Part shown: in pieces, positions 1 through 5,987 of the stretch
How the letters are laid out: each line of letters starts with the position of its first letter
Position numbering within the stretch: the stretch's first letter is position 1
Assembly: GCA_025464925.1 (NCBI GenBank)
Contig: JAODMS010000049.1
Coordinates: 1 to 5,987 of the forward strand
Length of the DNA stretch: 5,987 nucleotides
DNA from: Arthrobacter sp.
GTDB lineage: Bacteria > Actinomycetota > Actinomycetes > Actinomycetales > Micrococcaceae
Reading direction: 5' to 3'
Translations under genes and position numbers: made by a program
The notes under the pieces: generated by a model
What the model was told of the DNA's origin: nothing
What the model saw: the letters and a program-made list of their open reading frames with translations, nothing else
The model's database searches: none

Positions 1-1052
1 CGAAGAATGTCGTCCTTCGACTCGAATCCCGAACCCAAGGCACCCCCGATGAGCGCCGCCGATGTAGTCATCCACGCGACTTCCGCAAAGTCCCAAACAG
101 TCACGGGATGTTGCAGGGTCAGCGCCAACAAGGCATCGTCGATAGTGAACGCCGCGGCCAGCAGCACGGCCACGAACAGCAGGACGTAGCTGATCACGAC
201 GCCGATAATCAATGACCACACTGTAGAGACGTTATACAAGGCAGCCTTGGATCGTTCGAGGGCATCATCGCGCCGGGGGCTTTCCCATAGATCGTGTTGG
301 GTGATGATCCAGAACACCATCGAGCTGATCGTAAGGACCATCAGCAAAGTCAGCCTCGGCGCCCCCAGCAGGTCTGCGAGTTGCCAGATAGTGTTCGTGA
401 CAAGGGCGAAAGCGCCTGTCGCGATCGCGGCGGCCATGGCGCTTCTCAACCCGAAGACCAGCCGCCAAGGACGGTTCGCCCGCAGCATGCCCGCCAGCAA
501 CCGTCCGCGGCCGAGACGGGTTGCCGAGACGTATCGGAACCCAATCGGCCCGTCGTCAAGAACAGCGGTCTCAATATGCCGCGATTGGTGCAGCGAGGGC
601 GGACCGAATTCCCCGGCGTCATCCTCGGGATCGAAGTGACGGTGCATCGCCCAGCCGAGATCGGCGACGGCAGTGCGGACCCGGCGGTCGATGTTGACAG
701 CGCCGAGCGCGGGCAGGGAAACCAGGGAGATCGGCTCCCCAAGCGCAACTTCCGCGACCACAGTCCGGCCCTCGAAACGAATCGGTAGATCCGTCAGGCA
801 GACCATGACATCCCACGCACGGCGGATCCGGTGCTTCGCCATGGAGTCCAGCATCGGCGCCAACCCATTGCCAGCCGTAAAATCCTGGTACTCGATCACC
901 ACCGACCAGTCGTGGCCCTCATCTGAAAAGTTGAGCAGATGGCCCACCTCGACGCCGTTACGCTCAGCGAACTCCGCTGTGACCTCCGGTTCGGCAAGCA
1001 CGCCCAGCGTCCGGGCATTGGTGGGGCTCACGTCGCCCGAGCTTTCCGGCAC
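1..1052 (-). CDS. Multi-pass membrane protein of an uncharacterised actinobacterial family (3' end outside window)
   Basis: I read this frame directly from the reverse complement. It is open from GTG 1052 to the window edge (350 full codons) with no stop. The start is set by GGAGG six bases upstream and by an in-frame TAG 24 bases upstream. Residues 1-140 are soluble and contain the stretches CLTDLP (85-90) and LVSLPALGAV (110-119). Residues 180-200 are basic (GRGRLLAGMLRANRPWRL). Four hydrophobic segments follow at about 201-222, 233-251, 277-302 and 325-342. This layout, with the LRANRPWRL and ALGSG stretches, matches from memory an actinobacterial family that databases sometimes label 5,10-methylene-tetrahydrofolate dehydrogenase. 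I see no folate-binding or NADP-binding signature, so I do not endorse that label. In the relatives I remember, the protein ends soon after the ALGSG stretch, so probably only a short C-terminal tail is missing. The function is unknown. Confidence 0.85.
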   Translation of the reverse strand, partial: MPESSGDVSPTNARTLGVLAEPEVTAEFAERNGVEVGHLLNFSDEGHDWSVVIEYQDFTAGNGLAPMLDSMAKHRIRRAWDVMVCLTDLPIRFEGRTVVAEVALGEPISLVSLPALGAVNIDRRVRTAVADLGWAMHRHFDPEDDAGEFGPPSLHQSRHIETAVLDDGPIGFRYVSATRLGRGRLLAGMLRANRPWRLVFGLRSAMAAAIATGAFALVTNTIWQLADLLGAPRLTLLMVLTISSMVFWIITQHDLWESPRRDDALERSKAALYNVSTVWSLIIGVVISYVLLFVAVLLAAAFTIDDALLALTLQHPVTVWDFAEVAWMTTSAALIGGALGSGFESKDDIL

Positions 1053-1214
1053 GCCCGGCCTCCAATGGTTCTGTGTCTATGACCAGTAAAGTCGACGTTA
1101 CCGTCGCCGTGGACACCGGTTCCCGATACCTGAGTCCGTGGGGTGTTCCCCTGCCCGCCGGATTGCCCGGCCCGCACCGTGCTGACCGCGGCTATTCGGC
1201 CGATTGATGCCTGG

Positions 1215-2843
1215 CTATGGGACATGAAAAGGAGCGCCGTGCGGACGAAGGCGCCATGCGCGCGTTGCGACGTGCAGGTTTAGCCGGGTCTCGGGGTCGG
1301 CAAGGTCGAAGCCGGTGATCTGCCGAATGGACTTCAAGCGGTAACGCAGAGTGCTTCGATGGATGGTCAGGCTCTCGGCCGTACTGTCATAGTTGCCGCC
1401 GTGGTCCAGGTACTCGGCCAGGGTTTGCACCAGGTCAGACCCCCGGCTGTCGTCGGCGCGTTGAAGGGTACCGAGCCACTCGTCGACATAGCCGGCCAGA
1501 TCCGGTTCGCCCCCAGCTGTGTCCAAGATGCGGTAGATCCCCAGTTGATCAAAGCGGGTGACACCGTAGCGATCGATTGAACCGGCCCGAATGTGCAGCG
1601 CGTGCAGGGCTTCCGAGAAGGAGCGCGGAATGTGGGCGACATCCTGGCTTGGACCGCCGATGCCCACGGCGCCGGTGGCACTTCGCAGGGTCCTGGCAAC
1701 AACGGAAAAGACCTCGGCACCCAACGGATCTCCACGTACCACGGCAACAGCCATGTCCGCGCGCCGTGAAACGAGCGCGGATGAACGGAGTTCCAGGAAC
1801 GTCCTGCGCAGTGCGACCACGACAGTATCGTCAGTTCGTGGCGGCTGCCACTCCGCCACGATGACGTGCTGCGGACCGCTGATGTCATATCCCAATGCCT
1901 CGGTACGAACGCCTGCGGTCGCGCCATCCATTCCGGACACGAGTTCGTCCACGAGGTCGCGCCCCAGCCTTAGTTCCAGCCGGGCCAGGCTGCGGCGGTG
2001 CGACAACTCGACCTCCAAGAGCCGCGTTGCGTACTTCAAAGCGAAGATGTCGCCGGCTGTGACCGGCCTGTCGGTTTCCAGCATGCAAATAGCCCCCAAC
2101 ACCTCGTTGTGCGACAGGGCAAGGGCAACGAGCCTTCGCGGTTCGCGGACTGGTGAGCCGGAGGCAAGCCAGAGCTGCGCAGTCCGCGATCTGGCCGCCG
2201 CGCCAAGCCTGGGGTAGGGGCGTTTGGACCCGATCCCAGCCGCCGCGCTAATATGCCCGAACGCGTCCTCAATACAGATGGGCCGCCCCGTCAGCCGTGA
2301 AAGGACCTCCGCCAGGAGCCCCTCCCTGGAGTCACTGTCCCCGAGGTCGGGAGTCGCGCCCTGGTCCAAGGCATCCCGGATCCTGGCGTGTTCTTCAAGC
2401 TCAAGTACCGTCGCCGAGAGGGACAGGAGACGCTGGTCCATGTCGTCACGGCGGAGCAGCTGACCGATTGCGTCATTCGGGAGTTCCCCGGGGGATCCCC
2501 TGGCGCGAGTCGTTCCCGTTGTCCCCGCAGCTGTCCCGAGCTGCATCAGCTGGGGGAGATCCGGAGGGTCGGCGGCGGACAGCACCAGACACCCGTTCAG
2601 CTCGCCACCGTCACCAACGGTGAACAGCGCATATCGCCAGCCCGGCCTGGCGCACGGGAGAACGGAGTCCCTGCCATTGAGGCGCCGGACGTCCTGATCC
2701 TGAGGCAACGCCGCGCGTTCGGGGACGGGGTTCAACTGGCCATTCACCGCGAGGTAACGGTCCTTGACCTCACAGAACGACATCTCCGACACCGCCTGCG
2801 CGGCCGTGTTGAGGATTTCCTCTGCCACACGTCGATCGAACAT
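1215..2843 (-). CDS. PucR/CdaR-family transcriptional regulator with GAF-like and C-terminal helix-turn-helix domains
   Basis: This is a 542-residue DNA-binding regulator. Residues 1-130 form an N-terminal region I cannot assign. Residues 150-285 resemble a GAF-type sensor (GRPICIEDAFGHISAAAG at 186-203, then NEVLGAICMLE at 246-256). Residues 295-420 look like the CdaR GGDEF-like domain, with VGIGGPSQDV near 393-402 and SFSEALHALHI at 408-418. Residues 470-530 are the PucR C-terminal helix-turn-helix, with YLDHGGNYDSTAESLTIHRS followed by TLRYRLKSIRQITG, the hallmark of the family. ATG 2843 is preferred because GAGGA lies five bases upstream. An in-frame TTG at 2870 would add nine residues but has no ribosome binding site. 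Relatives sense small metabolites (purine, sugar-acid or amino-acid pathways) and often regulate adjacent genes, but no matching catabolic gene is present here, so ligand and targets are unknown. Confidence 0.93.
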   Translation of the reverse strand: MFDRRVAEEILNTAAQAVSEMSFCEVKDRYLAVNGQLNPVPERAALPQDQDVRRLNGRDSVLPCARPGWRYALFTVGDGGELNGCLVLSAADPPDLPQLMQLGTAAGTTGTTRARGSPGELPNDAIGQLLRRDDMDQRLLSLSATVLELEEHARIRDALDQGATPDLGDSDSREGLLAEVLSRLTGRPICIEDAFGHISAAAGIGSKRPYPRLGAAARSRTAQLWLASGSPVREPRRLVALALSHNEVLGAICMLETDRPVTAGDIFALKYATRLLEVELSHRRSLARLELRLGRDLVDELVSGMDGATAGVRTEALGYDISGPQHVIVAEWQPPRTDDTVVVALRRTFLELRSSALVSRRADMAVAVVRGDPLGAEVFSVVARTLRSATGAVGIGGPSQDVAHIPRSFSEALHALHIRAGSIDRYGVTRFDQLGIYRILDTAGGEPDLAGYVDEWLGTLQRADDSRGSDLVQTLAEYLDHGGNYDSTAESLTIHRSTLRYRLKSIRQITGFDLADPETRLNLHVATRAWRLRPHGAPFHVP

Positions 2844-2935
2844 AATGATCCTCGTCTCTGTCCACAGCAAAGGGGCTTTTACAGGGGATACAAGCCTGGG
2901 CAGACCGTAGCCTGTTGCCCTCTGTGATCGAGACT

Positions 2936-2947
2936 CGGCTTAAGCCG
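2936..2947. promoter_or_regulatory. Perfect 12-base palindrome upstream of the PucR-family gene, candidate operator
   Basis: The sequence CGGCTTAAGCCG is a perfect palindrome about 95 bases upstream of the regulator's ATG. A perfect inverted repeat at that distance from an autoregulated-type gene could be an operator for a dimeric regulator. No experimental site is known to me for this family member, and a 12-base palindrome can arise by chance in GC-rich DNA. Confidence 0.25.
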
Positions 2948-3189
2948 CTTGTCCCCATCACGGAATTTAGAATCGACCATTTTCGGGTCCCACGGTATGC
3001 CGTCCTGAACATGGACCCTCGACGCAGGCTATCCAACGCCGTACTTGGCCGGGATACCGGTGAGTCGTCTCTTGCGGGCCCGGCCAACTCTGCGGCCGAT
3101 GCGGCAAGGCCGGGATCGGCTTTCCAACACCACCAAACTACGCCCGTATGTCGCCGTTGTTAAGCTCCTGTCATGTCCCTGCGGATTGC

Positions 3190-3233
3190 CGTCGGTGCGG
3201 GACGCTCAACGGCATTTCGGGACGTCACCGACG
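3190..3233. repeat. 8-base inverted repeat just downstream of the glgX remnant, possible weak terminator
   Basis: CGTCGGTG (3190-3197) and CACCGACG (3226-3233) are exact reverse complements separated by 28 bases. Inside or across the loop, CGGGACG occurs twice as a direct repeat (3198-3204 and 3218-3224). It starts about 15 bases after the stop of the glgX remnant, where a terminator for the upstream unit would be expected. There is no T-run and the loop is long, so a terminator role is uncertain. Confidence 0.3.
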
Positions 3234-3247
3234 CTTCCACGGCATAG

Positions 3248-3936
3248 TCAGGTTCCTCGGCCGCCGGCAGGTGTGCGCGCAGTAAGGACGACTGATTTCG
3301 CCGCCAAGCCTATTGTCCCGTCCGCTTCGAAGATCCGAAGGTCCGTTCCGCGGGCAGCGGTATCGAGTACTTGTTCCCAGTTGTCAGCGTACTCAGCCGG
3401 CCGCAGGGTAAAGGTCGGCATACATTCCCCGCTCCAAACAGGAATGTCGGTGAGCCCTTTTACCTGGGCCTCGTAGATCACCGCCCGGTGGCAGGGGATA
3501 TTTGGCGGCCGGTCACCTTGCCAGTCAAAAATATGAGCTGATCACCACTCCTTTGACCATGAACGGCGCCGAGTCCTCTGCGCTGAACGATCCTGGATCC
3601 CGGAGTTGGAGGAATACATGTCGGGGTTCCGACGAATGGTTCCGCTTACCGCCTTGGAATAGGGGTAAAGCAGAAGCTTGTCGGCGTTGCAGCGGAGTCC
3701 CCTGCGCGGTCGACGGGCCCTGTATTACGGCACCGTATCTCTGGCCGGAGGCACGCGAGGCAGATAGCAGTGCCAGAGAAAGGCTTTCTTGGCCTCCAGC
3801 CGATCTGCGGTTCGATCGTCCATATCGACGAGGCACAACTTAATGGCCGCGGCGACTTGACTGAAAATCGCGAAATTGGTGCCGTTGCCGTCGTATGTCA
3901 CACCCAGGGGTAGGCACGGTCCTGCTGGACTTTCAC
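3248..3936 (-). pseudogene. glgX: Decayed glycogen debranching enzyme gene (glgX-like): five frameshifts and loss of the catalytic core
   Basis: GlgX hydrolyses alpha-1,6 branches in glycogen. Across shifting frames I can follow its conserved order: AYP then LGVTYDGNGTNFAIFSQVA (N-terminal carbohydrate-binding module), LWHCYLP, GQRYG, GLRCNADKLLLYPYSKAVSG, AEDSAPFMVKGVVISSYF, DWQGDRPP, VIYEAQVKGLT, and then abruptly the C-terminal FTLRPAEYADNWEQVLDTA and IGLAAKSVVLTA. Inferred one-base changes are a loss near 3907-3910, a loss near 3744-3747, an extra base near 3698, a loss near 3601-3604, and an extra T in the T5 run at 3527-3531. Intact GlgX is about 700 residues. Here the sequence jumps from roughly residue 180 to the last ~60, so the whole GH13 barrel with its catalytic acids is gone. 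The likely original start, GTG 3936, shares GTGA with the stop of the upstream flavoprotein gene, implying former translational coupling. A 77-codon open frame survives at 3481-3248 but cannot encode an enzyme. Confidence 0.88.
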
Positions 3937-5675
3937 CGTCCCTCACTCCAACGCGCACCGGCCGGTCCATCCCGGAGGAGGCGCAGGTGCTCGTGGACCA
4001 TCGCCACGGCTGTTGAGCCTTCACCGGCGGCAGCCGTTACGCGTTTCACCGATCCATGCCGAACATCGCCGGCCGCGAACATCCCGGGAACGCTGGTTTC
4101 CAGGGGCAGCCGTCTGCGCCCCAGATGGCTGAACTCAGGAGGAAGGTCCTTGAGATCAGCCCCGGTGAGAACAAAGCCGTGGTCATCCAGGGCGAGGCTG
4201 CCCTGCAGCCATTCCGTGTGCGGCTTGGCCCCGATGAAAATGAAGAGGTACCGGGAGTCGAAGACGCGCTGTTCGCCTGCGGCTCCCAGATCGACGACGA
4301 TCCGTTCAAGCGAGCCGGAACCGTCCACGGCCACGATGTTGGCCCCCAGCAGCACCTCTATGCCGGGGTGCTCTTCGATCCGTTCCGCGAGGTACCCCGA
4401 CATGTCCGCGCGAAGGTCCGCCCCGCGCACCACCAGCCGCACTGGTGCTGCCGTGCCAGCCAGGAAAAGCGCGGCCTGGCCCGCGGAGTTTCCACCGCCG
4501 ACGACGGTCACCGGCTGCAACCCGCACAGCCTGGCCTCATGGACGGTGGCGGCGTAGAAGACACTGATCCCCTCGAATTCCTCCAGCCCGGGGACTGGCA
4601 GCCGGCGGTAGCGAACCCCGGTTGCGAGCAGTGCGGCCCGGGAGGAGGCCGGGCCGCTCTCGTTGAACGCGGCTCGGAACTCCCCGTCCCTCAACTCGAT
4701 GGTGCGTGCCCGGCAGGCAACGTTGATCTGGACTCTGAACTTACGGGCCTGAACGATCGCTCTTTCAGTAAGTTCCCCGCCGGAAATCCCGGTGGGAAAG
4801 CCGAGGAAGTTTTCGATCCGCGGCGAGGTGCCGGCCTGCCCGCCTATCGCGTGCTCTTCTTTAAGGATGACCGACAACCCGTCGGACGCCGCGTAAACGG
4901 CGGCCGCCAGGCCGGCCGGCCCGGCCCCGATCACCATGAGATCGTAGGGGGCCGAATGCTCTTTCACCGCCCGTAGGCCCATGGCAGCGGCCAGATCTGC
5001 ATTTGTGGGGTTTCTGAGGATCCGCGAGGCGCCAAGCACCACTGCGGGCAGGTCGTCCGCGAGGATCCCGGCCCGGTCCAAGAGGGCCTGCGCCTGTTCG
5101 TCATTCTCCAGATCGACCAACCGGTGGGGCAGGCGGTTGGCGGCCGCAAATTCCAAGAGGCGAACGGTGTCACGGCTGAAACGGGATCCAACGATGCGTA
5201 TGCCCGCGCCCGAACTGATCAGCAGGATCCGGCGCTGAAGATAGGCCCGCAGGATGGTCTCGCCCGCCGAGGCGTCCGTCAGCACCACACGGCGCAAATC
5301 GTCCCCGCTGATCTGGAGCACTTCCCCTGCCTCAGCGGACACTGTGCTGAGAAAGGCCGGTTGCCCCTCGACCAGACCCAATTCCCCGAGAAACCGTCCC
5401 GGACCGTGGACTTCCAGGATCCGCGTGCCCGGGCCCAGCTCAGCAGGCTGCCTACTCCCGGAGGCATGCAGCCCCTCCACGACCAGTACCTTGCCCTGCA
5501 GTATGACGAAGAAATCAGCGCCGAAGTCTCCTTCTTGTATGAGGACTTCTCCTGCTGAAATAGCCCGGACGGTTCCGGCGCGGCCCAACAATTCGATCTG
5601 GGCCTGGCCGAGCCGTGGATAGGCGCCCGAGACGTCCGGCGTCTCGATCATCGTCGAGCCTGTGACAGGTTCCAT
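3933..5675 (-). CDS. Three-domain flavoprotein: cNMP-binding-like, thioredoxin-fold and thioredoxin-reductase-like domains
   Basis: This is a 580-residue cytosolic FAD/NAD(P)H oxidoreductase of unknown substrate. Residues 23-135 form a cyclic-nucleotide-binding-like beta-barrel (GEVLIQEGDFGADFFVILQG at 42-61, FLGELGLVEGQPAFLSTV at 95-112). Residues 155-235 resemble a thioredoxin/glutaredoxin fold (VGSRFSRDTVRLLEF, then LPAVVLGASRILRNPTNADL). Residues 244-565 match thioredoxin reductase, with FAD-binding VIGAGPAGLAAA (248-259), GGQAGTSPRIENFLGFP (278-294), NAD(P)-binding VVGGGNSAGQAA (391-402) and MFAAGDVR (532-539). The redox CxxC expected between the two nucleotide motifs is replaced by AATV (375-378), and the whole protein has only two cysteines (321 and 384). 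ATG 5675 gives the listed length. A second ATG at 5651 is also possible, because neither has a strong ribosome binding site. The gene follows the zinc-finger gene by 24 bases, so the two are probably cotranscribed. Confidence 0.93.
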   Translation of the reverse strand: MEPVTGSTMIETPDVSGAYPRLGQAQIELLGRAGTVRAISAGEVLIQEGDFGADFFVILQGKVLVVEGLHASGSRQPAELGPGTRILEVHGPGRFLGELGLVEGQPAFLSTVSAEAGEVLQISGDDLRRVVLTDASAGETILRAYLQRRILLISSGAGIRIVGSRFSRDTVRLLEFAAANRLPHRLVDLENDEQAQALLDRAGILADDLPAVVLGASRILRNPTNADLAAAMGLRAVKEHSAPYDLMVIGAGPAGLAAAVYAASDGLSVILKEEHAIGGQAGTSPRIENFLGFPTGISGGELTERAIVQARKFRVQINVACRARTIELRDGEFRAAFNESGPASSRAALLATGVRYRRLPVPGLEEFEGISVFYAATVHEARLCGLQPVTVVGGGNSAGQAALFLAGTAAPVRLVVRGADLRADMSGYLAERIEEHPGIEVLLGANIVAVDGSGSLERIVVDLGAAGEQRVFDSRYLFIFIGAKPHTEWLQGSLALDDHGFVLTGADLKDLPPEFSHLGRRRLPLETSVPGMFAAGDVRHGSVKRVTAAAGEGSTAVAMVHEHLRLLRDGPAGARWSEGR

Positions 5676-5699
5676 CAGCTGGTTGCGCCCGCCGGTACC

Positions 5700-5963
5700 C
5701 TAGACGAATGCCTCATGGGGATAGCACCAGCGCCAATCCTCGCCGGGCTCCAAGGAACGAACGATTGGATGCAACTCGTTGGCGTGAGCCCGGGCGTGCC
5801 GCATGGGCGAAGAATCACAACACCCCACATGGCCGCAGGAGAGACACAAACGCAAATGAACCCACGGGGTACCCAAAGCAAGACACTCCTCGCAGCCCTG
5901 CGGTGTGCGTATCCGGACCGGACGGATCTGCGCAAGATGTGGATCACGAATTCCAAGAATCAT
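5700..5963 (-). CDS. UBP-type zinc finger protein
   Basis: This 87-residue protein consists almost entirely of one ZnF-UBP domain, the fold that eukaryotic deubiquitinases such as USP5 use to grip the free C-terminus of ubiquitin. Visible zinc-ligand candidates are C24 and C27 (CEEC), C40 and C43 (CLSC), C48/C49 in GHVGCCDSS (44-52), and H56, H60 and H65. W34 and the aromatic cluster W77, W79 and Y81 sit where the family has pocket residues. The start ATG 5963 is set by GGAG five bases upstream. There is no signal peptide or membrane segment. In actinobacterial genomes, as I recall, such proteins are found beside flavoproteins like the one encoded 24 bases downstream, suggesting a joint function. 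Actinobacteria lack classical ubiquitin, so the ligand is unknown. It might be another protein C-terminus, but that is inference. Confidence 0.92.
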   Translation of the reverse strand: MILGIRDPHLAQIRPVRIRTPQGCEECLALGTPWVHLRLCLSCGHVGCCDSSPMRHARAHANELHPIVRSLEPGEDWRWCYPHEAFV

Positions 5964-5968
5964 GATGG

Positions 5969-5972
5969 CTCC
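5969..5972 (-). promoter_or_regulatory. Ribosome binding site of the UBP zinc-finger gene
   Basis: GGAG, within TAGGAGCC on the minus strand, lies five bases before ATG 5963 and fixes the start of the zinc-finger protein. Only about 15 further bases are available upstream, so the promoter of the zinc-finger/flavoprotein unit is outside the window. Confidence 0.7.
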
Positions 5973-5987
5973 TATTTCAGACCGGCC

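Larger units (their letters stand above)
2844..3247. other. Intergenic stretch of about 400 bases with inverted repeats and no convincing gene
   Basis: This lies between the stop of the glgX remnant and the start of the PucR-family regulator. All six frames were considered. The longest open stretches (minus 3087-2770, plus 2915-3163) have no recognisable motifs, no good ribosome binding site, and partly run into the regulator or stop abruptly. The stretch must contain the regulator's promoter, but I cannot pick out a convincing -35/-10 pair on the minus strand. It holds a 12-base palindrome (2936-2947), a nested inverted repeat (2985-3018) and an 8-base inverted repeat just past the glgX remnant stop (3190-3233). 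I looked for the start of a trehalose-synthesis gene (treY), which often follows glgX in relatives, and did not find one. Confidence 0.6.

Noticed and set aside
247..788. Plus-strand open frames of 130 and 164 codons
   Set aside because: They lie opposite the membrane protein gene, which has a strong ribosome binding site, clear membrane segments and recognisable family motifs. The plus-strand products are low-complexity, Arg/Ser/Pro-rich shadows.
1140..1171. Hairpins GGGG-TGTT-CCCC (1140-1151) and GCCGG-ATTGC-CCGGC (1157-1171) after the regulator gene as a terminator
   Set aside because: The stems are only four to five pairs with no T-run, and such short inverted repeats are common by chance in GC-rich DNA.
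1028..1225. Small minus-strand frame of 65 codons between the regulator and the membrane protein
   Set aside because: It overlaps both neighbours in another frame, has no ribosome binding site, and its composition looks random.
2915..3163. Plus-strand frame of 82 codons with a TTG start in the intergenic stretch
   Set aside because: A segment vaguely recalls acyl-CoA oxidase wording (IDHFRVPR), but the similarity covers only a few residues, there is no ribosome binding site, and the remainder is unlike any family I know.
3174..3248. Short plus-strand frame starting MSLRIAVGAG, reminiscent of the RpiB opening
   Set aside because: It is only 24 codons long, the resemblance stops after about eight residues, and it has no clear ribosome binding site.
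4056..4976. Plus-strand open frame of 306 codons
   Set aside because: It is antisense to the flavoprotein, whose FAD and NAD(P) motifs are unmistakable. The product has no recognisable motifs and only reflects GC-rich third positions.
1..5987. CRISPR array, tRNA, rRNA, insertion sequence or prophage signals
   Set aside because: I found no regularly spaced repeats, cloverleaf-like segments, transposase motifs or terminal inverted repeats.

Overview
The window is GC-rich, uses GTG as well as ATG starts and reads entirely on the minus strand. It carries four real genes and one gene ruin. The protein families (a PucR/CdaR-type regulator, a UBP-type zinc finger beside a thioredoxin-reductase-like flavoprotein, a GlgX remnant, and an actinobacterial membrane protein family) point to a high-GC actinobacterium, most likely Micrococcaceae such as Arthrobacter or Pseudarthrobacter. 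The genus is an inference from protein resemblance only.

Layout in the direction of transcription, from high to low coordinates. (1) 5963-5700 is a small UBP-type zinc-finger protein. (2) 5675-3933, 24 bases downstream, is a 580-residue flavoprotein with a cyclic-nucleotide-binding-like domain, a thioredoxin-fold domain and a thioredoxin-reductase-like FAD/NAD(P) module. All three modules lack the residues that give the families their names. (3) 3936-3248 overlaps the flavoprotein stop by four bases (GTGA) and is a decayed glycogen debranching enzyme gene (glgX). Its N-terminal ~180 residues and C-terminal ~60 residues are recognisable across about five single-base frameshifts, and the whole catalytic middle is deleted. 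(4) 3247-2844 is about 400 bases without a convincing gene, holding several inverted repeats. (5) 2843-1215 is a complete PucR/CdaR-family regulator. (6) 1214-1053 is a 162-base spacer with two weak GC-rich hairpins. (7) 1052-1 is a membrane protein cut by the window edge; it is not listed by a simple closed-ORF search because its stop lies outside the window.

The zinc finger and flavoprotein form a compact unit that looks like a conserved actinobacterial pair of unknown biochemical role. The glgX remnant was probably once translated from the same transcript. The regulator and the membrane protein are separate units, and nothing in the window shows what the regulator controls. The most interesting item is the zinc-finger/flavoprotein pair: a ubiquitin-recognition type fold next to a thioredoxin-reductase-like enzyme with no redox-active disulfide.
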